Positions 19,301 through 27,461 of a stretch of DNA of 30,789 nt are shown here, piece by piece (position 1 is the first letter of the stretch; each line of letters starts with the position of its first letter). This stretch comes from Cymbomonas tetramitiformis (Eukaryota; Chlorophyta; Pyramimonadophyceae; Pyramimonadales; Pyramimonadaceae): the NCBI GenBank assembly GCA_001247695.2, contig LGRX02028752.1, positions 1-30,789 on the forward strand, written 5' to 3'. A model generated the notes under the pieces. It was given only the letters and a program-made list of their open reading frames with translations. It did not search any database and was not told the origin of the DNA. Position numbers and translations under genes: made by a program.

Positions 19301-20948
19301 ATGCAGCATTGTGCAACTGGCAGTGCGTCCTGGATGGCTGCTCATCTCCCTTTCTAGCCATCAAGCTTATGGTCAGGCGCATCAAGTGGGACATGCTGTT
19401 GGAGACCTCCTGGAGACGTGGGGTACCCATTTTTGTACTCATGCTTCTATTCTACTTCTGCACTCCAAAGTCGTGTTTGACTCAGAGCGGTCCAGACGGG
19501 ATGCATTTATCGAAGCGTATGCTGGGGAGGGTGAGACCTGTGGGACCAATCCCGTCACAGCTGGAGAGAGGCCAAGCCAGAAGCTGCAGATGTATGGCTG
19601 GGAGATGCACTTTGCGCGCCACTCGTGGGAGGATGCCTTCTGGCAGGAGAATGCCCGGCTCAACCGCGCCGCAATACCTGCTGTGCGGGCCATGCACGTT
19701 TGTATACTAATCGGCTCATTATTAGTGATGGAGGACGTCTCGCGCTGTGCATACGTGGAGTTCAGTGTCCTCACCCTGAGTGCCATTGGAGTGGCGTTTC
19801 TGGCAAGAAGCTCTCGTGTTCCAGACCGTTGGTTCTCGGCGATCGCTGTTCTGCAGTGCAATGTTCTGTATCCTGGCATCGCGGTGCTTTCAACCGTCAG
19901 GCACCCTGCTGGCTCTGCTGCTCTACACGGTTTTGCTTTCAACGTGGGGTGCATGGTTTTGAGCAATGGGCTCATGCTGCAAATGGTGAGCTGGACACAC
20001 AAGGCAGTCATCCTGATACTATTTTGGGCAGCACTATGCTTGGTGCGGCTGAGATTGCACGGTGTGATGGCAATGCTGCATGATACGTCATTGATGCGCG
20101 AGTGGGCAGGGCTGCTGGCGGCCTCGATCTTGGGGGCAGTGATGGCCTTCCACACAGAGGCAAGACGGAGGCGGCTGTTTTACCAATGTCAAACCACTCG
20201 GTGGATGCAGGCCTGTTACTTCAATGAACTACATCAGTCTGTGCCTTGCATGTTCTTCAAGCTTGAGCTGCAGCTGGGGGCGGCAGTTATGGACACAAAA
20301 TTCACCTATTGTAGTCCGTTCTCCAAGCCGCTGCTCGGAGCATCACCAGAGGCAATATGTGCCACATTTTTGAATTTTGTTGAACTGTTGGATTTGGAAG
20401 ATCGGGCAGATTTCGAGTCCACCCTGGATCACGCATTCAAACATCACCTGCCCATGAACTGGACTGGTAGATTAAGAAATGATCCCTGCAACTGGATTCA
20501 CATTGTGGCTCATGCAGTCGAAGCAAGTAAGGTCTCTCCAAGCGGTTTGCTAATGGAGTACAGTGGGATGATCACAGATTGCACAGAGCGCAATCAAGCA
20601 CGAATGGAGAAAACACGCGAATCTAATAACCATCTCTTTCACGCGGTAAAAAACGATCTAGCAGCTATCCAAAGCATTGCCGAAAGCATTGAGTCCATTT
20701 TCACCCATGCAGACCACTCCCCCCAGCAGAATTTATATGCTCCCGAAGTGAAGCTCGTTCAAATCCTAAAGAAAGAAGCACTTCGTGGAGAATGTGATTG
20801 TTTTTGTCGACCGACGCTGCATCATTTGTTGGAAGACTCCTTTCAGCCGAAGATCTCTTCCGTAGACTTTGCGGGCACGGTCAGGACGTTTGCTGAGAAG
20901 TTCGGCCTGCAGTTCGTCTCTATCTGGTCCTCAACCGCACCATGCTAG
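16344..20948 (+). CDS. Giant fused sensor protein: PAS-like/histidine kinase/receiver, three membrane blocks, second PAS-like/kinase start
   Basis: 1534 codons. Unit 1: PAS-like region (1-130); H-box FHFAKN with H142, similar to the HxxKN of HisKA_2/HWE kinases; ATPase N-box NNLVSNARKYG (N255, N259); weak G-boxes (SSGIGHESIRK, GTAFEIRM); receiver at about 439-565 with acid pair D446/D447, phospho-acceptor D495 and K554. Then three multi-helix membrane blocks: about 618-811, 890-1050 and 1088-1280. The first and third are near-identical duplicates, and the middle starts with a similar LHF...LEEKF pattern. Unit 2: PAS-like (1282-1420) and H-box FHAVKN (H1433). The frame then breaks at 20948 and homology goes on in the next frame. 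Inferred: a phosphorelay sensor made by fusion of tandem genes. The frame is open upstream of the ATG to about 16207 and aligns with unit 2 there, so the true start may be an upstream exon. Confidence 0.7.
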   Translation: MIFHMKVQDESEDILSCLYCSSSSLQVLGVPHGELVASADLCTILASVFDEDHINGLRQQLQRLIQTGQPVEWMGTLRSSRRAQCPDRWIRILARPQFQDEESSCKRVVGGFGVAYNFSEEQRAQKLKAEQRMCAADNLLFHFAKNCFAVISGSLELLRNRAHSEEDDPSLHNDLGALLEDLKTACVQGMADCHLRPTLDEICDGSYVMQESVIRSTDVLLQYAKMYSIKVDILPAHHGLHIKCDRTLLNLVMNNLVSNARKYGSQHQTPELSLVRLQDSRAVILRLWNAPGSNHSTFMANSADILHNKVDTTRGWLSSGIGHESIRKCLACCSDWSMSCDVDTGGTAFEIRMLNAAFTECELIGDGVPHSKQREHEAAGSLRSAPKPTKLQGANMLEKQEQAAPAFKLRNVAISTDSEASTSSAADNRFKPPTDFPSDIKVAVLDDTKLMRLFYKTALKKMRVRHSWVWGGTPEEIRQFPDLVMEQQIDFVVLDQNLSEVIPDEANADQYGTDILKLLRAKGYTGYCITRTAHDSVSSRKAYFEAGFDDVVSKTGDIQKQLCDCWNDRCKRLSLQARQSSEEIGISLQKCVAAEHENIAAGDPTDRIEKNHDLTDEMHFARHSWEDAFWQENARLNRAAIPAVRAMHVLMIGSLLVMEDGLRCAYVEFSVLTLSAIGVAFLARSSHVPDRWFSAIAVLQCNVLYPGIAVLSTVRHPGSAALHGFTFNELMGSAGCILSNGLMLQMVSWTHKAVILMLFWAALCLVRLRLHGVMAMLHDTSLMREWAGLLAASILGTVMAFHTEARRRRLFLNRPQQRQRWRNQQQQQCLDAEDTHTPSSRAGSDGVVRLPMTLHFVDSALEEKFQVFSADSMSTRQLWWGLVSLAGGLLVMLMSGMGPACGIGYEINAGLVVLHAAGAIIAINPHLHELHLKYICMLVMWLSQCMTLWYEVYDVQVRLLEVFNSILFFTHAELFTSFMPWYHITICSIVQLAVRPGWLLISLSSHQAYGQAHQVGHAVGDLLETWGTHFCTHASILLLHSKVVFDSERSRRDAFIEAYAGEGETCGTNPVTAGERPSQKLQMYGWEMHFARHSWEDAFWQENARLNRAAIPAVRAMHVCILIGSLLVMEDVSRCAYVEFSVLTLSAIGVAFLARSSRVPDRWFSAIAVLQCNVLYPGIAVLSTVRHPAGSAALHGFAFNVGCMVLSNGLMLQMVSWTHKAVILILFWAALCLVRLRLHGVMAMLHDTSLMREWAGLLAASILGAVMAFHTEARRRRLFYQCQTTRWMQACYFNELHQSVPCMFFKLELQLGAAVMDTKFTYCSPFSKPLLGASPEAICATFLNFVELLDLEDRADFESTLDHAFKHHLPMNWTGRLRNDPCNWIHIVAHAVEASKVSPSGLLMEYSGMITDCTERNQARMEKTRESNNHLFHAVKNDLAAIQSIAESIESIFTHADHSPQQNLYAPEVKLVQILKKEALRGECDCFCRPTLHHLLEDSFQPKISSVDFAGTVRTFAEKFGLQFVSIWSSTAPC
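18195..18777 (+). repeat. Duplicated membrane block, copy 1
   Basis: Encodes MHFARHSWEDAF and about six hydrophobic helices, ending AFHTEARRRRLF. It is very similar at base level to 19605-20182, and the few indels between the copies are multiples of three (one codon twice, and a four-codon change near 18530). Confidence 0.9.
19605..20182 (+). repeat. Duplicated membrane block, copy 2
   Basis: In-frame copy of the block at 18195-18777, followed directly by the second PAS-like region. High identity plus frame-preserving indels point to a recent intragenic duplication kept under selection. Confidence 0.9.
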
Positions 20949-21783
20949 ATCAGAACTGCAGATGGATGCCACACTGCTCGCGAGTGTACTGGCCAGCCTT
21001 TTTTCGGGGATCAGTCATCAGCACAGCACCACGCGTCCAGCAGCTGTGAGAACTGAAGTTTCCAACGACATTGGGAAGATAATTATATCGCAAATACTGT
21101 CGAGGTCAGATCTATCTCAAAGTGGTTTGCAGGAGTTTTTCCAGGCTACCTCAAATGACCTGGAAAGAGCACCTATCCATATGTTTGCCTCTAGGACTGA
21201 TATGTGTAGACTGTGCATCAAGCAGTTGGGTGGACAGCTAAAGTGGCATGTTGTCGGCGCTATGGGCTATATTGAGGTTGTGCTACCTCACAGTGGTGTC
21301 AATAAGGCAAATCCTGAGGTCAACTTGCCCAAACCCAAGTTCGATGATCGTATGCATGAGATCCAGTTATCAGCAACAGCTGGGGTGCGGGTGGCCGCAT
21401 TGGACGATTCTCCAATCGCTCGGAAACTTTTGCAAAGAAGTCTCGAGAAAATGAAGTTTGCAGACGTCTTGATACGAGGTGCAACATTTGAGGAGGTCGT
21501 AGAATTCCCGTCCCTGGTATCGAAAGAGAATGTGGTTCTTGTTATCTTAGATCTGCATCTCAATGAAGCCGTTCCATCTGAGTACGCCAAGATCCATAAT
21601 GGCGTTGCGGTCATGACAAGGCTCAGGCACACCGGGTTTACAGGGATGTGTATTGCACGGACAGCAGACCATGATGACAAAGAAACTGTTGACAGCCTGG
21701 TGCAGAGTGGTTTTGATGCGGTTGTTGGGAAAAAGAATGACCTACACATCCTTCACGAGTGGCAGAAATGGCACATCAAATAG
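20869..21783 (+). CDS. Distal part of the sensor: degenerate ATPase and second receiver domain
   Basis: Continues unit 2 of the sensor in a frame shifted from the upstream one. By comparison with unit 1, the switch should fall at about 20925-20960. I found no fitting intron, so a one-base lesion or sequencing error is likely. LQMDATLLASVLASLFSG aligns with unit 1 KCDRTLLNLVMNNLVSN but lacks both N-box Asn residues, and no G-box is visible, so kinase activity is unlikely. The receiver is well kept: acid pair DD in VAALDDSPIARKLL (codons 21403-21408), phospho-acceptor Asp in VILDLHL (codon 21550), conserved Lys in VVGKKND (codon 21730). It ends WQKWHIK at 21783. Inferred: a phosphate-receiving or regulatory unit. 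The first residues of this frame, before about 20940, are probably not translated. Confidence 0.6.
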   Translation: MRARSGRLLRSSACSSSLSGPQPHHARSELQMDATLLASVLASLFSGISHQHSTTRPAAVRTEVSNDIGKIIISQILSRSDLSQSGLQEFFQATSNDLERAPIHMFASRTDMCRLCIKQLGGQLKWHVVGAMGYIEVVLPHSGVNKANPEVNLPKPKFDDRMHEIQLSATAGVRVAALDDSPIARKLLQRSLEKMKFADVLIRGATFEEVVEFPSLVSKENVVLVILDLHLNEAVPSEYAKIHNGVAVMTRLRHTGFTGMCIARTADHDDKETVDSLVQSGFDAVVGKKNDLHILHEWQKWHIK

Positions 21784-23100
21784 AGAGCTGCGGTGGTGAA
21801 TGCCAATTGGTTAACATAATGGACATTCCTTGTACAACCTGCCATGATTATTACATTAAGGGTCACCCAAAATTTGAGGAAATAATTCAAAAAAGTTCTT
21901 CACATTTTGAATATTTCGTGGATAATGCATTTAGTTTGGGGAATCTTAAAGATTTGCGAAAACGAGGGTTAACATGTTTAATTTGTGTGCACGTGGTACG
22001 AACTGCGCCATGCAGGTTTTGATAAGTATTTAATACTTATTTATGACTTGATAACTGTAAGAGAGACCCCGCCAGGTCTGTGTCACATGCGCTGTTGAAA
22101 TGCTGAGTGTCATGTGACGTGCTGATTGATGACATGTCAGCTCGCGCCGTATGCCCGGAGGCACAGCATCGGTTTAACGAGAAATCCGTGAATCGAATAC
22201 TGAGATCGAGAATCAACAGGAGCGTAACTACAGACGATTGAGGAACATAATCGGGTGTGGGACGTACGAGCGAGGATCGATGTAATCGTGTGTGCCTACG
22301 GACGATTGGGGGAGATAATCGAGTGTAGGACGAACATATGGTAAAGAGGCGGAGATGTCGACCACAGTCTCCTCAGATTGGAAATAACCGGTAAACCGTA
22401 ATAGCTCTAGCATAGCATCTGTACAGCATCATAGCAGTAAATAGTGATTTATGGACGATAATATACAGCATCATTACATCGTACTTCCCTCCGATATACC
22501 CCGGAACAAGTTGGTATCTTTGTGGATTCCTTCTACCTGTGGGCGTGCGCGCGCGCAACGTATTGCTGCTTGGCTCTTATTGACGGCGGCCAAGTACTTC
22601 GGGCAGCGGGGGAGCTCTACACTATGCCAAACCGAAAATGTGTGCTGCTGCAGTAACTTTGCCGGGACTGTTCTTTCGGTCATACTAACCGTCTGTGAAG
22701 CCCTCAGCCCTTGGGGGGCTATTTTCGCACTTTTCTGACTTCACAAAAGGGGATCATCTTTTACGACTTCGTCTAAATTTTCCACCCCGACCTGTATCCG
22801 GCAGTATAACAACCCCCTGGGACGTCCACAACAAGGATGGTTATGACCGAAAATTGGGACTTCTGCAACTTTTCAGTTTCCCTTCTCTTCAGATTCAGCA
22901 AAAAAATCGGCCGCGTACTTAAGGGACAGTGTAGGAATAGTTTCGTCGTTTTGGGGCCTTTATTTGTATAAAGTAACTGCGCCGGAGGCCCTGGCCATTG
23001 TTTTGCAAAATAACGGCCAAAAAGTAGAGAAACCCCTCCGTTTTCAGTTCCCAGCACTCACTCCGAGAATAGTTCTACCTCCTTAGGCCGGCACCTATAA
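21784..23100. other. AT-rich intergenic stretch with small repeats
   Basis: No gene I can support. Contains a 19-base palindrome ATAAGTATTTAATACTTAT (22022-22040) and an imperfect 68-bp tandem duplication. CTACAGACGATTGAGG begins near 22228 and CTACGGACGATTGGGG near 22296, each followed by (A/G)TAATCG(A/G)GTGT. Base composition falls sharply right after the receiver stop codon at 21783. Confidence 0.45.
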
Positions 23101-23107
23101 TTTATGC

Positions 23108-23130
23108 GGGTTCGGGTTTGACCCGAACCC
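23108..23130. repeat. Perfect hairpin, 10-bp stem, 3-base loop
   Basis: GGGTTCGGGT, loop TTG, ACCCGAACCC. It lies alone between unannotated sequence and the repeat array at 23165. It could be a transcript-end or structural signal; the role is unknown. Confidence 0.6.
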
Positions 23131-23164
23131 CACATCTGGAAAAGTGGGACGAGTGACTATGCCG

Positions 23165-23640
23165 ATATTTTTCACGATGTGGACACAATCGGAAAATGTC
23201 CGTATGTCATGTACACGTGCAACACATCAACGGGGAATATCGTGGTTACAAAATTAACGGGAGTAATACCCAATTGGAAAGTTTCCACGGAAGTTACCAT
23301 ATCGGATAAATATCGCAAGTGGTTTTCACAATCAATAAAGTTACACTGAAGTTGCACGATCGGAAAAGTTACACTAGAGTTATGTAATCGGCAAAGTTAC
23401 ACGGAAGTTACCAAATCGGGTAAATATCGCAAGTGGTTTACACAATTGGTAAAGTTACAATAAAGTTATGTAATCGGAAAAGTTCGAATAAAGTTATGTA
23501 ATCGGAAAAGTTCGAATAAAGTTATGTATTCGGGTAAAGTTATGTATTCGGGTAAAGTTACACGGAAGTTATCAAATCGGGTAAACATCGCAAGTGATGT
23601 TCATGATCCTAAAGTTGCAATGAAGTTCTACACTGGAAAA
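23165..23640. repeat. Degenerate short-unit tandem array
   Basis: Words AAAGTTACAC, GGAAGTTA and (T)AATCGG recur every 25-30 bp. A longer unit, CACGGAAGTTACCAAATCGG followed by TAAATATCGCAAGTGGTTT, appears three times (near 23285, 23400 and 23560), giving a higher-order structure. No coding potential. Confidence 0.7.
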
Positions 23641-24213
23641 GTACTACACAAGAACCACCAAAGTTTCACAACGTTGGCAATTACACTTAAGGTACAGTAC
23701 AAACTGTGTATACGACTCTCTATTGTTTCTCTTTAAAATTGCTTGAAGCCTCAACTCGGATGACACTACGCTGTTGTATTCTATACCATATTCAGTTCAG
23801 GGCACTTGTCATGCGTGAGAGCTAGCACAACTACGTAGTATGTTGTCGAGCAAAATGTAGGCGAAACTTTTTAAGCATAAGTTTAGTCGAGGCACGCTGG
23901 TGAGTGGGTGAGCGCGCTCGAGGCGCACGCTGGTGAGTGGGTGAACCACAATTCATTTAGAGTATTATAGGACGTTGAATTTCAAAAATATTACCCTGTA
24001 AATCATTTGGGGAGGGGGCTTTGGGCATTTGGGCACGAGAGGGTGGGGGGCGGGGGCTTTGGGCCCGAGAGAGGTGTGGGGGAGGTCTCAGGCGGCGGAA
24101 GGGGCGGCCTCGGGGCGCAGCCCTCGGGGGCGTTGGTTTTTGAATTAGATGATTGTTACCAAAGTTTGAGCATAATGCAGTTCGATCGTTCCGTTGAAAG
24201 GCATCGATCTCAA
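23641..24213. other. Intergenic stretch with a two-copy repeat and a G-rich patch
   Basis: No gene seen. GCACGCTGGTGAGTGGGTGA occurs twice, at 23892-23911 and 23925-23944 (33-bp step). A G-rich patch at about 24010-24130 gives long open frames on both strands that I regard as composition effects. Confidence 0.45.
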
Positions 24214-24820
24214 CCCTCGAGTTCAGGAGATACACTCGTGAGCGTATCTTGTAGAGCGTCGAGGGACTGTATGCATGCTTATGGCAAACTTAATATTTTA
24301 CGAGTTTTTTTATCGACTTCGCCACGTGCTAGGTTCGACTGCTCCATCACCAACCACGTGGTGGGTGCAATCTCAACCCTCGAGCTTAATACACCCCACG
24401 ACCACGTCGTGGAACGCTAAGCATCGAGGGACCTTGACTCGGGTCCTGTCATATAGTAAAGCAAGAAGAGCAAGCACCCACCACAAAGTTTTGGTTCGAT
24501 CGTTCCGTTAAAAGACATCGATCTCAACCCTCGAGCACTCAACCACGGACGCACGGAGGCATCGAGGGACCTTTAAACTTTTCAGTGATAGGTGCGTCAC
24601 ACTCCTCACAACAAGTAAATAACAAATTATTATCAACGTTGTGTCCCACTTTTCCACATCTCCGTCCGAGGATAAAGAATGTGTTAAGGTAGTGTTTAAT
24701 ATTAAGCAGCAAGTTTACGTGTGCAAGGTTCGTTTGCTTAGTCCGGCAAGTTGGTGAGCAAACTCTACCCTCGAGCTCAGGAGACAACTTGGTCTCGGCT
24801 AAGTGTCTTGTGCATCGAAA
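24214..24820. repeat. Four dispersed hairpin units CCCTCGA ... TCGAGGG
   Basis: Hairpin arms at 24214-24220/24259-24265, 24377-24383/24424-24430, 24528-24534/24562-24568, and a fourth with a damaged right arm starting at 24768. Each is preceded by CTCAA or CTCTA, and most are followed by GACC. Two units are also preceded by a shared GATCGTTCCGTT(G/A)AAAG block. Phrases like GGTTCGAYYG nearby resemble a Pol III B box, so a SINE-like family is possible but unproven. Confidence 0.55.
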
Positions 24821-24849
24821 GACCTTGACAACGCGTAAAGGATTTCAAA

Positions 24850-24997
24850 GGTGACATATACGGCAAAAACGGCTGGCTTATGGGGGTGAAAGAAGGGGGC
24901 TACTATTTTCAAGGTGAAATAAAGGGCATAAACTGCCTTTTTGGGGTGAAAGAAGGTGGGGCAAAAGCTGGTTTCGAGGTGAAATAAAGGGCATAAA
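24850..24997. repeat. 65-bp tandem repeat just upstream of the next gene
   Basis: AGGTGAAATAAAGGGCATAAA begins at 24912 and 24977. GGGGTGAAAGAAGG occurs near 24881 and near 24944. About two and a half copies end at the ATG at 24998, so the array may act as a leader or promoter. Confidence 0.6.
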
Positions 24998-26239
24998 ATG
25001 CTTGTGCCAGGGAACACTGGCCATGTCAAGCCGTTCGATTGGTATATTGTATTTATACCCAATGGGGTTGTGCAATGGAAATGGGCTCGAAAGGGGACTC
25101 CCGAGCCATTGACTGCGTACTATGGGGAGCGAAAGCCTGAGCTCGATTATAGCTGGCAGCATATTATCGTCCACCCTTCTGGAGCGCTACGCCGCTGGGA
25201 GCGTAAGAGGGGCGGTGGCTGGTTTCTGGAAGACGCCACTCGAGCGAAGGAGCCTGTAGCGCCATTGTCATTACCGCTCAAGAATGCGTTCTGGAAGCAG
25301 GCGAGTGTGACTGACGAGTATGGGTACCGCGGGATTCCATACACTGGGCCTAAGAATGCGACGCCTACGAACAGTGACGATTCGGGTGCAGGTGCTGTGA
25401 CCTGGAGTAAGGAGAAGCTGCCAGATTCGGATGACAATGATGACGCGGGTGTCACGGACAGTAAGCATGACATGGATACTGCCAGTCCGAAATGGGTGCA
25501 TGACTCGCCTGAATATGATGACACTAAGGATGACGCAGCGAGTTCGATGACTTGGTAGCTGACGATGCTGAGGAACAGGCTGAAGCTCGAAGGTGGAAGA
25601 GACTGGGACTGCAGGTGATCATGGATGATAAGGGTGAACTTATCTGGGTGCCAAAGGGCACCTCCCCGACCTCACCCGTTCAGCCAGAGGATCAGCCTAT
25701 CACCGAGCAGAAGTCTGAGGCCATATCTGATGATGCTCCATCCCCTGTGGTAGAGACTGCTCGAGTACAACCGAAGGAACCATCTGGGCCAGATACTGGA
25801 TTGACTTCAATGAGTGGAGATACTGCTGGGGTGGCCGAAGAGACGAAGAGCAAGGGTCGGAATCGATTTGTGCTTTTGCAATGTAATTGTCCGATTAATC
25901 GATTATTGGTATCGAATCGATTTGGAATTGAGCCTTACAATTATGATTAATCGTGATAACTACTTTCCAACTCGCAAAATTCGCCAGTGTTAAGGGCGAA
26001 ACAATTAGACAATCAAATCGATTTCAACAAATGTAACAATTATAATTGTTAATAATCGATTACAAAAATGAAACCGATTCCGACCCTTGACGAAGAGGCA
26101 ACCCAGGAAATATCCTGCCTATTGGACAGCTGAGCACATAGCTTATTTGGAATGTACTCGAGGTAGTGACAGTGATGATGAAGAAGTGCAGGACGTGGCT
26201 CCTCGTAGGAAGAAGGCAAAGGCCAACAAGGGACAATGA
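24998..26239 (+). CDS. Unrecognised nuclear-type protein interrupted by a MITE
   Basis: Family not recognised. The first part (24998-25558, 186 aa) has YIVFIPNGVVQWKWARKGT and later HIIVHPSGALRRWERKRGG, then an acidic stretch. The frame then shifts by one near 25535-25558 and goes on (to 25850) with LQVIMDDKGELIWVPKGT. These three segments share a pattern (hydrophobic run, P/D-x-G, W, basic, G) and look like a threefold repeat. A 239-bp MITE follows at 25851. Beyond it (26098-26239) the gene resumes with RQPRKYPAYWTAEHIAYLE, an acidic patch and a basic tail (RRKKAKANKGQ) that could be a nuclear signal. Removing the MITE and one target copy keeps the frame to the stop at 26239. Now likely broken, or truncated at 25950 within the MITE. 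Confidence 0.5.
25851..26089. mobile_element. hAT-like MITE, 239 bp, with 8-bp target duplication
   Basis: The ends are CAAGGGTCGGAATCG at 25851 and, inverted, CGATTCCGACCCTTG ending at 26089; the similarity goes on for several more bases. ACGAAGAG stands on both sides (25843-25850 and 26090-26097). An 8-bp duplication and ends starting CA(A/G)GG are typical of hAT elements. The inside is AT-rich, with ATCGATT words, and has no gene. Confidence 0.85.
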
Positions 26240-26826
26240 AATCAACTGTCTTGATTAGGATTGTCCAAATGTGCAGATTCTCTGATTAGGATTTGTATAG
26301 GTGGCAGATGATGATATGCCAGCCGACATGGGACAGATCGATCAGAGATCTGAAATGCGCGCCTTGAAAGTATAAGACATGAATTTTTGCCCAGTGGAGG
26401 CTGTTCTAGCTTAAAGTAATTATTTGGAGGAGCTGTTGCTCAACCTGTTAAAATACTGGTCAATATTTCCTGCCATAAAGATATTGCAATTGCTTAATTG
26501 TAGCCTTGTTCAACTGTTTATCTAGAACATAGCACTTTTTGTACACTGCAAAATTGCCGAGAAACGGACCTGTGCCCCAAGATTTGAAGCAGATTTACCT
26601 CTGACTGACCCTTGAGCTTGCTCGGATACAGTGAAGTGCTCACGACAGCTTCACTTGGAAGTGGCATTGCTCTGCGCCTTTTGCTCTCTCCCTTTCACCC
26701 TGCATGACCACAGGCGCTTTATCAACTGTGTTATGCTGCAAAGTGGTCAGAAAGTGGGAGCTGAAGCCGCCACTAAGTCAGATTTCACCGGGATTAACAA
26801 CCAAATTGCCCCGAGCTGGAAGTGAA
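26240..26826. other. Intergenic stretch before the LTR element
   Basis: No gene seen. One plus-strand frame (26631-26825) lacks any recognisable feature and runs into the LTR insertion site. Confidence 0.4.
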
Positions 26827-26831
26827 AAGTG

Positions 26832-27068
26832 TGCTGGACTTTAGGTTCAGGGTTATTATTATGGGCTCTGATAGCCCCTAGCCTGACCCGTCTCTGATCG
26901 GAACCGTGACTTCACTAGTAGCTAGGATGACAGTACAGTAGTACTGTACTGTCAGTCATCACTTCGTATTATCCGGGTTTCCGAGATGCATGAAAAAAAG
27001 CACTCGGCCGGACTGATTATGGGAGCTTAGCCAGTTTGTTTTACCCGAGCGGAACACCTGTTCTCGCA
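26832..27068 (+). repeat. Left LTR
   Basis: 237 bp, TG...CA. It includes a 27-base palindrome at 26928-26954 (arms TGACAGTACAG and CTGTACTGTCA around TAGTA), which could form a hairpin in the RNA or bind a dimeric factor. Confidence 0.9.
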
Positions 27069-27461
27069 GGTTATGCGCGTCACCACTTCCCTAGTAATTC
27101 TGATGGCACAGCGCCGAGCTGTTGCCATGATTGGCTAAGTTTTGACACAGAGATGGGGTGGGCGCCCCCTTAGACAGTAGCTTTCTCTCTGCAGTATGGC
27201 CTACTTTTGAAGTGGAGATCAGTTTTTCGGCATTTATTCGGCAGAGTATCGTCGCTGAGTATGGTTATATTTTACGTTCCGTTTGATCAGCGGGCAGGAC
27301 ACTCCGCGTTTTGTGGGTCGCTCCCACGGTTAGCCACTTGGCTAATGACCTGCTTGATTGTGCTATTGCTTGCTGAGGCTCCTGCAGGAAATGGCCGCTG
27401 CGAGATTGCCCGTTACTGTCGCACCGCTAGCCCGCAATCCCATCTCACCGTCATTTTAAGA

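Noticed and set aside
16559..19710. Other-frame and antisense frames inside the sensor gene
   Set aside because: They are shadows of the duplicated GC-rich coding sequence, repeated in both copies because the DNA is duplicated.
21759..22022. Plus-strand frame of 87 codons overlapping the receiver gene end
   Set aside because: It starts at a non-ATG codon inside the receiver gene, uses AT-rich sequence after the gene and shows no domain or start signal.
24007..24420. Gly/Arg-rich plus-strand frame and its proline-rich mirror
   Set aside because: Driven by a G-rich patch and running into the hairpin repeat units; no sign of selection for protein.
24300..24740. tRNA genes suggested by GGTTCGA-like words
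   Set aside because: No cloverleaf with an acceptor stem, D arm and anticodon arm could be drawn around them.
27069..27085. tRNA primer-binding site after the left LTR
   Set aside because: GGTTATGCGCG does not match the initiator-Met complement or another tRNA end that I can name, so none is annotated.
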